Shown: positions 9,186 through 20,548 of the stretch, piece by piece
Layout: the number at the start of each line of letters is the position of its first letter
Position numbering within the stretch: the first letter of the stretch is position 1
DNA from: Undibacterium sp. 5I1
GTDB lineage: Bacteria > Pseudomonadota > Gammaproteobacteria > Burkholderiales > Burkholderiaceae_D
NCBI RefSeq assembly: GCF_034314085.1
Contig: NZ_JAVIWI010000001.1
Location: 3,534,001-3,598,000 of the forward strand
Direction: 5' to 3'
Length of the DNA stretch: 64,000 bases
Notes under the pieces: model-generated
Databases searched by the model: none
Seen by the model: the letters and a program-made list of their open reading frames with translations, nothing else
Told to the model about the DNA's origin: nothing
Made by a program: the position numbers and the translations under genes

Positions 9186-10580
9186 ATGGAAAATTTCTGG
9201 CAAGCCTGCTCGTCCCAATTAGAGCAGGAACTTACGCCGCAGCAGTATAGCGCCTGGATCAAACCACTGACCCCGATCGATTATGAAGACGGCCGGTTGC
9301 GGATTGGTGCGCCTAATCGTTTTAAACTGGATTGGGTTAAAACCCAATTCGCCAGCCGGATTACTGAACTGGCAGTGCAATTTTGGGATGAAAATATTGA
9401 TGTCCAATTTATTCTGGACCCACGCATCAATAAAAAACCGGCTCCCGCTGCAAACACCAGTACAAATCAAAGTAGCGATCCGCGCGAGTCGTCCACTAGC
9501 AACAACGACATGCCACCGCAAATACATGATCCGGTGCCAGAATCCACGCCGCGCCGCGACCAAAGCCGCATCAATGTTGATCTGACTTTTGACAGCTTTG
9601 TGACGGGTAAAGCCAATCAGTTAGCACGTGCAGCAGCCATCCAGGTAGCAAATAATCCTGGCGTATCGTATAACCCGCTGTTCTTATATGGCGGCGTAGG
9701 TTTAGGTAAAACCCATCTGATTCACGCGATTGGTAATCAGATTCTGGTGGACAACCCTAAAGCACGGATTCGCTACATCCACGCTGAGCAATATGTGCGC
9801 GATGTCGTTACTGCTTACCAGCGCAAAGGGTTTGACGAATTTAAGCATTACTATCATTCGCTGGATTTATTGCTGATCGATGATATTCAATTCTTTGGTG
9901 GCAAAAGCCGCACGCAGGAAGAATTTTTCTACGCGTTTGAAGCGCTAATCGCCGCCAAGAAGCAAATCATCATCACCAGTGATACCTACCCAAAAGAAAT
10001 CACGGGTATGGACGATCGTCTGATTTCGCGTTTTGATTCTGGTCTGACGGTAGCAATTGAGCCGCCCGAGTTAGAAATGCGCGTAGCGATTTTGCTCAAA
10101 AAAGCGCATTTCGAAGGCGTACATTTCTCGGATGACGTCGCCTTCTTCGTCGCCAAGCATCTGCGTTCTAACGTACGCGAACTAGAAGGCGCTTTGCGAA
10201 AAATTCTGGCGTACTCGCGTTTTCACGGCAAAGAAATCACGATTGATGTCGTCAAAGAAGCCTTAAAAGATTTGCTATCGGTACAGAACCGCCAGATTTC
10301 GGTAGAAAATATCCAGAAGACAGTTGCAGACTTTTTCAACATGAAAGTCGCCGACATGTACTCTAAAAAGCGTCCAGCGAATATCGCCAGACCACGCCAG
10401 ATCGCGATGTATCTGGCGAAAGAATTAACGCAAAAAAGCTTGCCAGAAATTGGTGAACTGTTCGGCGGCCGCGATCACACCACAGTCTTGCATGCAGTAC
10501 GCAAAATCACGGCAGATCGCAGCAAGAATCCCGAATGTAATCATGAGCTACATGTGTTGGAGCAGACTCTGAAGGGTTAA
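9186..10580 (+). CDS. dnaA: Chromosomal replication initiator protein DnaA
   Basis: ATP-dependent initiator that binds DnaA boxes and melts oriC. The 464 residues show domain I ([20 protein letters not shown]), a polar linker (about 80-130), the AAA+ domain with Walker [10 protein letters not shown] and Walker [11 protein letters not shown], and a C-terminal DNA-binding domain with the signature [15 protein letters not shown]. It heads the dnaA-dnaN-gyrB series, but spacers of about 320-330 bp suggest that each gene also has its own promoter. Confidence 0.98.
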   Translation: MENFWQACSSQLEQELTPQQYSAWIKPLTPIDYEDGRLRIGAPNRFKLDWVKTQFASRITELAVQFWDENIDVQFILDPRINKKPAPAANTSTNQSSDPRESSTSNNDMPPQIHDPVPESTPRRDQSRINVDLTFDSFVTGKANQLARAAAIQVANNPGVSYNPLFLYGGVGLGKTHLIHAIGNQILVDNPKARIRYIHAEQYVRDVVTAYQRKGFDEFKHYYHSLDLLLIDDIQFFGGKSRTQEEFFYAFEALIAAKKQIIITSDTYPKEITGMDDRLISRFDSGLTVAIEPPELEMRVAILLKKAHFEGVHFSDDVAFFVAKHLRSNVRELEGALRKILAYSRFHGKEITIDVVKEALKDLLSVQNRQISVENIQKTVADFFNMKVADMYSKKRPANIARPRQIAMYLAKELTQKSLPEIGELFGGRDHTTVLHAVRKITADRSKNPECNHELHVLEQTLKG

Positions 10581-10692
10581 GCACTACAAATTGTAGTGTA
10601 CGCCGTGCGCACCAAAGCAAGCGGCAACGAAGCAAATAAAGTTGATAATGCGCATGGCGCACCCTAGGATTTTAGAAGTACCATTTTTAGAC

Positions 10693-10752
10693 GTCCAATC
10701 ATTCTGCGGCCTCCACGCGGTTTTTGCCCCAGAAGCCGCAGAATCATTGGAC
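10693..10752. repeat. Long inverted repeat in the dnaA-dnaN spacer
   Basis: Arms GTCCAATCATTCTGCGGC (10693-10710) and GCCGCAGAATCATTGGAC (10735-10752) pair over 18 bp with one mismatch around a 24-base loop. There is no T run, so a simple terminator is unlikely. The 15-mer CCAATCATTCTGCGG in the left arm recurs at 22124-22138. The rest of the 317-bp spacer (10581-10897) shows no gene. Confidence 0.7.
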
Positions 10753-10897
10753 AATGCATTTAAGTTTTTTAAGTCATTACCTTACGGCATTGAAGTTATA
10801 AAACTAAGTTACAGAACGAAGTTACTGAATCAAGCCAGAGAAGTAAGCTACAGAAGTGAATCATCCTTTATTAACAAAATTACGCGAGGATATAAAC

Positions 10898-12004
10898 ATG
10901 CAATTGGTCAAAACTCACCGGGACACAATCCTCCGGCCTCTGCAAATCGTGAGCGGTATTGTCGAGCGTCGGCACACATTGCCGATTCTGGCCAATATCC
11001 TCATACGCAAGGACGGCGAAAAAGTGTCTTTCTTGTCGACTGACATTGAAGTGCAAATCACCACCCGTGCCGATATCGGTTCGGGTGGCGAGAGCATTGC
11101 CACTACCGTCGCTGCGCGTAAGCTGCTCGATATTTTGCGCGCACTGCCGGACGACAATGACATCGTCCTCAAGCTCGACAATAAGAAGATGACTGTGCAG
11201 TCAGGCAAATCGCGCTTCTCTTTGCAAACTCTGGCGGCAGAAGAATTCCCTACCGTCGCACAAGCAGAACACTTCAACGCCAGCGTTAGCCTGCCGCAAA
11301 AAACGCTCAAGCACCTGTTTAACATGGTGCACTTCTCCATGGCGCAGCAAGACATTCGTTATTACCTGAATGGTCTGTTGCTCGTGGTCGATGGCAAAAA
11401 CGTGATTGCCGTGGCGACCGACGGTCATCGTCTGGCGTATTGCCAGGTGGAAGTCGAACAAGAATTCCCACGTCAAGAAGTCATCATCCCGCGCAAAACG
11501 ATTATCGAATTGCAGCGTTTGTTAGAAGACAAGGACGATCTGGTGCAACTCGACATCGCCAACAATCAGGTCAAGCTGACGTTTGCTGATATTGAGCTGA
11601 TTTCCAAATTGGTCGAAGGCAAATTCCCAGATTTCAACCGCGTAATCCCTAAGGGTTATAAAAACAATTTCACCTTGGGTCGCGAGCAATTGCTGCGCTC
11701 CTTGCAACGTGCCGCCATTATGACCAGCGACAAGTTCAAAGGCGTGCGTTGTGTAGTCACACCGGGCAGTATGCAAATCCTGTCCACCAATGCCGATCAG
11801 GAAGAAGCAGTAGAGGAAATTGAAATCGATTACGGCGGCGACAGTGTCGATATCGGCTTCAATGTTACCTATTTGTTGGATGTGTTGAATAACCTTAAAG
11901 TCGATCAGATCAACCTCGCCTTTGGTGACTCCAACTCATCCGCATTAATCACCATCCCAGACAACGCCGATTTTAAATACGTCGTTATGCCAATGCGGAT
12001 TTAG
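10898..12004 (+). CDS. dnaN: DNA polymerase III sliding clamp, beta subunit
   Basis: Start set at the ATG giving MQLVKTHRDTILRPLQIVSG, preceded by a GAGGA ribosome-binding site at about 10886-10890; the frame extends upstream to 10856 without conservation. The 368 residues contain the three tandem clamp domains and the conserved C-terminal YVVMPMRI. The homodimeric ring tethers polymerase III to DNA. It is the second gene of the dnaA-dnaN-gyrB series. Confidence 0.97.
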   Translation: MQLVKTHRDTILRPLQIVSGIVERRHTLPILANILIRKDGEKVSFLSTDIEVQITTRADIGSGGESIATTVAARKLLDILRALPDDNDIVLKLDNKKMTVQSGKSRFSLQTLAAEEFPTVAQAEHFNASVSLPQKTLKHLFNMVHFSMAQQDIRYYLNGLLLVVDGKNVIAVATDGHRLAYCQVEVEQEFPRQEVIIPRKTIIELQRLLEDKDDLVQLDIANNQVKLTFADIELISKLVEGKFPDFNRVIPKGYKNNFTLGREQLLRSLQRAAIMTSDKFKGVRCVVTPGSMQILSTNADQEEAVEEIEIDYGGDSVDIGFNVTYLLDVLNNLKVDQINLAFGDSNSSALITIPDNADFKYVVMPMRI

Positions 12005-12022
12005 TGCGAAAGAGTGCTAAAG

Positions 12023-12066
12023 CTCCCCAGCCGCATGCAGCCTAATTACTGAATGCGGCTGGGGAG
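12023..12066. terminator. GC-rich hairpin after dnaN
   Basis: Perfect 14-bp arms CTCCCCAGCCGCAT / ATGCGGCTGGGGAG, 19 bp after the dnaN stop. It lacks a T tract, so it may slow polymerase or stabilise the mRNA end rather than terminate on its own. Confidence 0.5.
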
Positions 12067-12156
12067 TGAGGGAGATTAGGTAATCCGGATTTACACAAAT
12101 TCCGCTATGGATTTCAAAGTGGTTTGTGCCGGATTTATTCAAGTGATATGACGAAT

Positions 12157-12223
12157 TAAGTTGATAACTAAGTTGATAACTAAGTTGACGAATTAATTTG
12201 ACTCACTAAGTTGACTAACTAAG
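12157..12223. repeat. Tandem 12-bp repeats upstream of gyrB
   Basis: TAAGTTGATAAC occurs twice in perfect tandem (12157-12180). It is followed by diverged units TAAGTTGACGAA and TAAGTTGACTAACTAAG (to 12223). The repeats lie in the 330-bp dnaN-gyrB spacer, 110-180 bp upstream of gyrB. Their role is unknown; regulator binding or slipped-strand expansion are possible. Confidence 0.7.
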
Positions 12224-12295
12224 CGCCCTCATCCCAGCCCCGCATTCAGCAATGACGCTGCTTGCGAGTGGGAACTAAAACTCCAGATCAGTTAG

Positions 12296-14830
<2,535 letters not shown>

Positions 14831-14848
14831 CGTAAAAATATAACAATC

Positions 14849-14882
14849 AAAAAAGCCATCCATTTTTTGGATGGCTTTTTTT
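14849..14882 (+). terminator. Intrinsic terminator after gyrB
   Basis: Arms AAAAAAGCCATCCA / GGATGGCTTTTTT with a T-rich loop and trailing T run, 18 bp after the gyrB stop. Confidence 0.9.
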
Positions 14883-15210
14883 ACAGATATTGGTTTTGAC
14901 GAGCACACCATTTTTGACCAGGAAAAAAGATCAATTCAGCAACATACCGTCGTCCATCACAGGCATAAAGCTGCAGCAAATTGCACAGAAAGCGTGAAAC
15001 AACTGGACGTCGCGTGTCCCATTGAATATTCTTAACTAATTCCATGGATCACCGTGTCCGAGCGCAAAAGCTTGCATGGCGCTCGCCGCACCATCGACGC
15101 TGCAAAATGTAGGGCCTGGATCTGGGCAAAGCGATGTACAGGCAATAGCGCACCGCGTACTGGGCGAATAAAACAAAAGTAAATTCAAAAAATACCTTTA
15201 GGAGTCGCAC
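14883..15210. other. Spacer without recognised gene
   Basis: This spacer of about 330 bp lies between the gyrB terminator and the DUF3334 gene. Nothing was recognised apart from an AGGAG ribosome-binding site at its right end. Confidence 0.5.
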
Positions 15211-15912
15211 ATGATTAAAGAAGAAAAAACGGTCGTTTATGGAACCGAAGATCTTTTGACCAGTTTATGCAATTCGGTCACACGCGTATTGAACGTAGCG
15301 ACGCAAAGCAAGATTCATTACTCTGCCATGGTGCAGCGGGTAACCAAGATCGGTCTGAAGCCTGATATCGGTTGCTTTGTCTTATTTGACGGCGGATTTT
15401 CTGGCCTGGTAGTGCTGAACTTTGCTGGCAACGCCGCCTTAGAAATTTATGAGAAATACATGCTAAGCATGGGTATGCCCAAGTCCGAACTAGCCTCCTC
15501 ATTCAGCTCCGATGAGGTCTCGAATATCTTGGGCGAACTAATGAACCAGATCGTCGGCGATTTCACCGGCAAAGTCCGCAGAGAACTACAAACCAACATC
15601 ACTCAAAACCAACCCAAAATGCTGGTGCTGAACAAACAAGTCATGCTCAGCGTGGATACTCCACTAGACCGCCCGGAAATCCGCCGCGTGTCCTTCTTCA
15701 CAGAAAATAATAATATTTTCTATCTGGAACTCGCGATTGACCGCACAGAATTCATTAAATTGCATGACTTCGACTCCAGCGAAATCACCGATCCAGATGC
15801 CTTGCTGGACATGGAGCAAGCGGATAAGACTGGCAAAGCAAGCTCAACTCCACCGGCAGCTACCGCCGCCGATGATGCTAGTGATGAACTCTTAAGGTCT
15901 TTGGGGATGTAA
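15211..15912 (+). CDS. DUF3334 family protein, CheX-like
   Basis: A 233-residue soluble protein matching the DUF3334 family by recognition. The segment SSDEVSNILGELMNQIVGDF (about residues 99-118) resembles the E-x2-N core of CheC/CheX-type phosphatase folds, suggesting a relative of chemotaxis phosphatases. No catalytic role is established for this family. The C-terminal 45 residues are acidic and Ala/Thr-rich, probably disordered. A good AGGAG site precedes the ATG. It stands alone between gyrB and the restriction-like locus, with no chemotaxis genes nearby. Confidence 0.75.
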   Translation: MIKEEKTVVYGTEDLLTSLCNSVTRVLNVATQSKIHYSAMVQRVTKIGLKPDIGCFVLFDGGFSGLVVLNFAGNAALEIYEKYMLSMGMPKSELASSFSSDEVSNILGELMNQIVGDFTGKVRRELQTNITQNQPKMLVLNKQVMLSVDTPLDRPEIRRVSFFTENNNIFYLELAIDRTEFIKLHDFDSSEITDPDALLDMEQADKTGKASSTPPAATAADDASDELLRSLGM

Positions 15913-15970
15913 GTGTCAGAATGACGGCGCCAATTGTCAGACCAGTCGGGACGTACGGGTAGCAATCAAC

Positions 15971-17350
15971 TTAAAGGATCGATTTAAGTTGATTGCTGCC
16001 GAGATCAAATATATTTTCAATCACAAACCGCTTTACCTCACTCATCGTATCTGCACGCAACGGTATGCCAAGGATTTTTACTCTGATTTTGCTTTGATTG
16101 ATTCGATTTAGATACACCGTTTCAGTCACTTCTAGTTCGTTTGATGGATAGCAGAGAATTGCTTTTTTTTCTGCATGCGTATCAAACGATGCGTAGCCCA
16201 AAATTTGATGGAGATCGTGGCGATAATCCGTTTTCAATTGTTCGCTGCTGCTGGTTCTATTCAATAAGTGCGATTTGTATTTGGCGTCTATAGTCAGCAA
16301 GCTACTATCTTTTTTAAAGATGCCGTCTGGCTCCAGATGGTGTAGCTCCCATGCGTAATGCCGTTTGGAATCGCGAATGATTTTGTAATTAGCGAAAAAG
16401 TTTCCGCCGATTTGTTTGGCAACCATGGTGAATATGTGTTGCACAAATTTTTCAAAGACATCAGAAAAATCCACCCGCCATGCTGTACCTAAGTTCCCTT
16501 GAAAATTTAAGACGCGGTTAGCTTGTTCCTTGCAGCGTTTGACGACGGGTAGGTCAGATTGCTTCTCGATCAAATGATCTGTTTTGAGAGGGCGATGAAA
16601 ATATAGTTTTTCTTCCAACACGTCAAGTTTTTTCTTGATGCGTAGCTTCAGGCTTACTGGTGTGCGTGGTGAATTGATTTCATTTTTACAGAGGCTAAAT
16701 ACATAAGCGAGCTGCGCATATTCTGCGTGGAATTCTGTCATCACATTGGTGGCAACGGGGTATCGCTGTTGATTCTCCACTTTGAATTGATTGGCGATGT
16801 ATTTGTTCCAATTCACCTGTCCGACGGGTGCTTGCGCGGTTTTTTCAACACGAGAAAATTTCTGCCAATGCGTCTTGGTGAGTTCGGTAAGACAATCTAT
16901 AAATTTGACCGCTTCCAAATATAGAGGTGGTCGAAAGTGGTAGCCAGATTTGAGCGGCAGGCTTTCTATAAATTGCGCTTCTATCTGATTGTCTAGCAGA
17001 TTCAGGATCTCAACATAATCAGCGTAACGATCACGTGCGATAAATCGCGGTACCACAACGAAGTCGCCAATTTGTTTGCCCGTATCTGGTGCGCGTAGCG
17101 GGATAGTGCCAACAAATGCGGAAGTTCTAAAACAAAGCGACACGTCTTGATCGATGCCAACGATAGACGGCGTCACGCCTAAAAATTCGAAGGATTTGGC
17201 GTTGTAATTGACGAATTTTTGTAAGACTTGCCCGATCAATCTTTTGTCGGCATTTTTAAAAAATGTTTTCTGCAATTCAATACCACTGAACTGTTTGAAC
17301 TGTTCAGTTAAGCATGGGAGTTCACAGAAAATATCGTTAAATTTTTTCAT
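15971..17350 (-). CDS. McrC/LlaJI-like restriction subunit (PD-(D/E)xK nuclease)
   Basis: A 459-residue protein. The N-terminal part (about 1-220) includes PPLYLEAVKFIDCL and resembles the LlaJI/McrC-type restriction proteins. The C-terminal part carries a PD-(D/E)xK-like nuclease core: LEPDGIF, then LLTIDAKYK at about residues 340-360 (Asp...Asp-Ala-Lys). In McrBC the McrC subunit cuts DNA and stimulates the McrB GTPase; in LlaJI a similar pair forms a site-specific enzyme. Its start overlaps the stop of the McrB-like gene by 4 bp, so translation is coupled. No methyltransferase gene is present nearby. The nuclease class is fairly certain, the exact subtype less so. Confidence 0.8.
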   Translation of the reverse strand: MKKFNDIFCELPCLTEQFKQFSGIELQKTFFKNADKRLIGQVLQKFVNYNAKSFEFLGVTPSIVGIDQDVSLCFRTSAFVGTIPLRAPDTGKQIGDFVVVPRFIARDRYADYVEILNLLDNQIEAQFIESLPLKSGYHFRPPLYLEAVKFIDCLTELTKTHWQKFSRVEKTAQAPVGQVNWNKYIANQFKVENQQRYPVATNVMTEFHAEYAQLAYVFSLCKNEINSPRTPVSLKLRIKKKLDVLEEKLYFHRPLKTDHLIEKQSDLPVVKRCKEQANRVLNFQGNLGTAWRVDFSDVFEKFVQHIFTMVAKQIGGNFFANYKIIRDSKRHYAWELHHLEPDGIFKKDSSLLTIDAKYKSHLLNRTSSSEQLKTDYRHDLHQILGYASFDTHAEKKAILCYPSNELEVTETVYLNRINQSKIRVKILGIPLRADTMSEVKRFVIENIFDLGSNQLKSIL

Positions 17351-18735
17351 TCAAATAATGCCTGACCTATTTCGGCAACGAAGTAACTGTTCAGTTCTTC
17401 TTTGGCATTGCTGAGTAAGCCTTCTTGCAGATATTCGCGCATGAGTGGGAATAATTCATAGCGAATTCGATTCTTCATCTCATCTTCATTTTGCGCGAGA
17501 AAATAGCCTTGCCCTGGCTGTAACGCGAGTTCAGTTGAGCTGGCGTACCAATTAAATATTTCTTCGAACTTAGCAAAGTGTTTCCCATGAAATTCCTTAG
17601 AGCTTATCGCTTGCGGTTTGAGGTCGTACCATGCAAATCGTCTACGTAAGGCGAAATCAACTACCGCCAAGCTGCGGTCGGCAGTATTCATGGTGGCTAT
17701 CACGTAAAGATTGCTTGGGATCTTTGATAGCGCGATCTCAGGGGTAAGCGCGATTTCGACATTGGCAAAGTCTTGCTTGTATTCGAATAGGTAAAACAAT
17801 GGCCCTAAGACGTTCGATAAATTGGCACGGTTAATCTCGTCGATGATGAGTATGGTGGGCTCATTTGGATGCGCTTGCGCGTGCTTAATCGCTTTTAGTA
17901 ATACGCCTTCTTCGCCTGAATAGGCCAATGACGCTGCGTCTAATTTTGGACGTATGCCATAAATAAAATCGGAGTAAGACGTTTCAGCATGAAATTGCGT
18001 GAAGAAAGTTTTAGCCTTCCACTCCGCCGCAATATTTTTTGCGAGCCGCGTTTTACCTGTACCTGGCGCGCCTTGCAGTACGACATATTTACGTTCGCTG
18101 AGAAGACTAGAAACTGCTTTCTTATCGTCACTAAGCTTGTCGCTTGTGACTTCTTTGATTGCTTTGCTTACTGCTTTTCTTTGGGAATCATTCGTCGGCC
18201 AATTTCGTAATTTGGCGTAACCTGCCAAGATGGAGGAAATCCGCTTTTTGCCGTCGTCAGAGTTTGGATCTTTGACAATTTGCGCGACTGGCAAAACGTT
18301 GCGATATTTGTCTAAAGTTTTTTTGATATGCGCGAGTTCATCACGATCTAAAAAATTCCTCGGCAAGGAGGATTCAATGTCCGAAAAATCCGATTTACAG
18401 ATTCCATCTGTATCAATCAATTTTGAAAAGAAACGACACGGCCCAGGATAAGTTGCTAGCTCATAGTCATTTTTAAAACCGCTGGAACCAACACCTAAAC
18501 AAATTAGCCAAGCTTTGTTTTGATTATTAGGGAAAATCGTGAATGAGAAATCATGAAAAGGACCGGACTTTTCTTCACTCGGATGAATAAACCCAAAGTA
18601 AGCGCCATCATCTTTTAATGCATCAGGCATAGTATTATTTCTCTCGATATAAAACCCCTTAGCGCCAAATTTTTCCGCTTCGTCTTTGACAAAAGCCCTG
18701 ATCGTTTCAATCATGTAAGCAATCTCCTCATTCAT
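17347..18735 (-). CDS. McrB-like AAA+ GTPase
   Basis: A 462-residue protein with an McrB-type AAA+ motor: Walker A GAPGTGKT at about 222-229, Walker B LIIDEINRAN at about 295-304, and the McrB signature MNTADRS at about 349, followed by ALRRRFAWYDL. The first ~200 residues contain no McrB-type domain that I recognise; the segment around WLICLGVGSSGF is probably the DNA- or target-recognition part. The motor should form a hexamer that translocates DNA and activates the McrC-like nuclease encoded immediately downstream. The gene begins 74 bp after the controller-like regulator on the same strand. Confidence 0.85.
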   Translation of the reverse strand: MNEEIAYMIETIRAFVKDEAEKFGAKGFYIERNNTMPDALKDDGAYFGFIHPSEEKSGPFHDFSFTIFPNNQNKAWLICLGVGSSGFKNDYELATYPGPCRFFSKLIDTDGICKSDFSDIESSLPRNFLDRDELAHIKKTLDKYRNVLPVAQIVKDPNSDDGKKRISSILAGYAKLRNWPTNDSQRKAVSKAIKEVTSDKLSDDKKAVSSLLSERKYVVLQGAPGTGKTRLAKNIAAEWKAKTFFTQFHAETSYSDFIYGIRPKLDAASLAYSGEEGVLLKAIKHAQAHPNEPTILIIDEINRANLSNVLGPLFYLFEYKQDFANVEIALTPEIALSKIPSNLYVIATMNTADRSLAVVDFALRRRFAWYDLKPQAISSKEFHGKHFAKFEEIFNWYASSTELALQPGQGYFLAQNEDEMKNRIRYELFPLMREYLQEGLLSNAKEELNSYFVAEIGQALFE

Positions 18736-18809
18736 ATTGGGTGTTGTTTCTTTTGATGCGTTTACGCGGTAATGCGCAATGTATTGAAATGCGATAAACG
18801 GAAATTTTG

Positions 18810-19028
18810 TTAACGTTTGCTAGCAAATAATTCCGCTGAATCGACGTCTAAGGCTTTTGCAATTTTGAATATATTCGCCAAGCTCACATTACGCACACCG
18901 CGTTCGATCCCGCTGATGTAGGTGCGATCCAATTCCGCAATCAAGCCCAGTTGTTCCTGACTCAGTCCACGCGCTAGACGTAGCTTTTTGAGATGAAGAC
19001 CAAACTCTTGCAATTGTGGATTAAGCAT
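18810..19028 (-). CDS. Controller (C) protein-like XRE regulator
   Basis: A 72-residue single-domain helix-turn-helix protein (start MLNPQLQEFG). The XRE motif includes GLSQEQLGLIAELDRTYISG, and its size matches restriction-modification controller proteins. The longer frame to 19061 is less likely: a GATACT -10-like hexamer at 19040-19045 would give a nearly leaderless mRNA starting close to 19028. A 35-bp C-box-like operator lies just upstream of the corresponding -35 region. C proteins first activate and later repress their own gene and the downstream nuclease, delaying restriction. The McrB/McrC-like pair follows 74 bp downstream on the same strand. Confidence 0.8.
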   Translation of the reverse strand: MLNPQLQEFGLHLKKLRLARGLSQEQLGLIAELDRTYISGIERGVRNVSLANIFKIAKALDVDSAELFASKR

Positions 19029-19067
19029 GCGCCCGCCTAAGTATCTTGATTCGACAATCATGCGTCG

Positions 19068-19102
19068 ATGTGACTTATAGGTCTACGGACTATGAGTCAC
19101 AT
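19068..19102 (-). promoter_or_regulatory. C-box-like operator of the controller gene
   Basis: A 35-bp inverted repeat: ATGTGACTTATAG, nine bases, CTATGAGTCACAT, with one mismatch between arms. It contains GACTATGAGTC (GACT-N3-AGTC) and GACTTATAGGTC, the pattern of C-protein binding sites. From memory it closely resembles the Esp1396I C operator. It lies just upstream of the inferred -35 region of the controller gene, the position expected for an activating site. Confidence 0.75.
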
Positions 19103-19426
19103 AAAAACTCTTTATGAAATCAACGAGCAAGCAACCCTCGCAAGTAATTGACAACTATTTCGGCAATCTCACCAAAATAGTAAAAAAATGGTGGCGAACA
19201 AAGTACTGCTCTAAGTCAAACTTATGTAACAACAATCGAATTCTACGAGTTGAATATCAAACTAAATGACAAGGTTTTCTACGCCCAACACACTTTAAAT
19301 ACCTCCTCTAGCAATTCCCAATTTAGCCACAAACCATAACAATTTCGCACTAGCAGCGCACATTATTGATGTACATTTATCCACGACTTTTCTGTTTGTG
19401 AAACTCCCACCTGAAAGGATTCTTGT
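19103..19426. other. Spacer between the restriction locus and the HAF gene
   Basis: A 324-bp spacer between divergent genes. It is A/T-rich with no recognised gene or repeat, and should hold the HAF gene promoter. GAAAGGA at its right end is the HAF ribosome-binding site. Confidence 0.45.
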
Positions 19427-20548
19427 ATGCGTCATATTCTGCGTTATTCTTTTTTTCTGCTGGCTTTGGCAGGTGGTGAAGCCTCTGCAATTACTCAGTC
19501 GCTTGGGATTGTGCCGCCTAAGCAGGGTGGGTCGATTGCATATGATATGAATGCTGCTGGTCAGGTCGCGGCGGTGATTGAGGATGAGAAAGGTGGCCGG
19601 CATGCCGCTTTTTTTGATAAAGGACAGTTGATCAAGCTTGAATCGCCTGGTGGGACAGAGAGCGAGGCAAAGCGCATCAATGACAAAGGCCAGGTGGTTG
19701 GGTCATCCGACAAAAAAGACGGGACTTGGACCGCCTTCCTTTACAGCCGTGCCGATGGCATACAAGAATTAGGTACTCTGGGTGGCCCTAGCAGCCACGG
19801 TATGGCGTTAAACAATGCTGGTGCGGTCGTAGGCTTTGCTGATACGGCTAATGGCGACTGGCATGCTTTCTTGTACCAGCGCGGCGAGCCGCTCAAGGAT
19901 CTGGGTACTTTAGGCGGTAAGGTCAGTGCCGCCAGCGCCATCAACAGCGTGGGGCAAGTGGTTGGCACAGCAATGACTGACGATGGCTCGCGCCATGCTT
20001 TTTTGTATGACGCCGCACGCGGCATGATCGATCTTGGCACTCTTGGTGGTCGCTTTAGTGTGGCGACTGCGATCAATGATAAGGGCGTTGTCGTCGGCAC
20101 ATCAGAGATGAAGGATCGCAGCTTGCATGCCTTTGTCTACGACGGCAAGCGCATGACAGACTTGGGTGCGATCATCGGTCGTGGCGATAGCTTCGCTACT
20201 GGCATCAACAATGCTGGTCACGTCGTCGGAGGTGTTGATATTATCAACGACCGTTTTGGCGACCACCGTATCTCCTTCGTCTGGCGGGATAACAAAATGC
20301 TGCTGCACCCGAGCGGTAAAGGCTTATACCTTACCAATGCCATCAATAACCAAGAGCAAGTCATCGGTGCGACCTATGATCGCGGTTTGAACGCAGCGAC
20401 TATGCAGTCTAACGCAGTGCCTTATGTTGATCTTGGTGGTACCAAGATTTTGAGTTTTAATTTTATCGTGTTACTACTCACTGGCACGATTGTGATTTTT
20501 CGGAAGCGCTTCAAAGGACTATTTTTCGGTGGTGTTTTTCGGGGTTAG
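19427..20548 (+). CDS. HAF-repeat exported protein
   Basis: A 373-residue exported protein. A signal peptide (MRHILRYSFFLLALAGGEASA) is followed by about six imperfect repeats of roughly 45 residues. Each pairs an HAFLY-type strand with LGTLGG and a following AINxxGQVVG, the pattern of the 'HAF family extracellular repeat' proteins; a beta-propeller-like fold is likely. The C-terminus has one hydrophobic segment followed by basic residues (FNFIVLLLTGTIVIFRKRFK), which looks like a membrane anchor or sorting signal, though no PEP motif is visible. Its function is unknown. It may be membrane-anchored and periplasmic or surface-exposed. Confidence 0.75.
   Translation: MRHILRYSFFLLALAGGEASAITQSLGIVPPKQGGSIAYDMNAAGQVAAVIEDEKGGRHAAFFDKGQLIKLESPGGTESEAKRINDKGQVVGSSDKKDGTWTAFLYSRADGIQELGTLGGPSSHGMALNNAGAVVGFADTANGDWHAFLYQRGEPLKDLGTLGGKVSAASAINSVGQVVGTAMTDDGSRHAFLYDAARGMIDLGTLGGRFSVATAINDKGVVVGTSEMKDRSLHAFVYDGKRMTDLGAIIGRGDSFATGINNAGHVVGGVDIINDRFGDHRISFVWRDNKMLLHPSGKGLYLTNAINNQEQVIGATYDRGLNAATMQSNAVPYVDLGGTKILSFNFIVLLLTGTIVIFRKRFKGLFFGGVFRG

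Noticed and set aside
15971..18735. Classical E. coli-type McrBC annotation
   Set aside because: The N-terminal parts of both proteins do not look like E. coli McrB/McrC. LlaJI-like similarity and the controller gene make a plain McrBC label too narrow.
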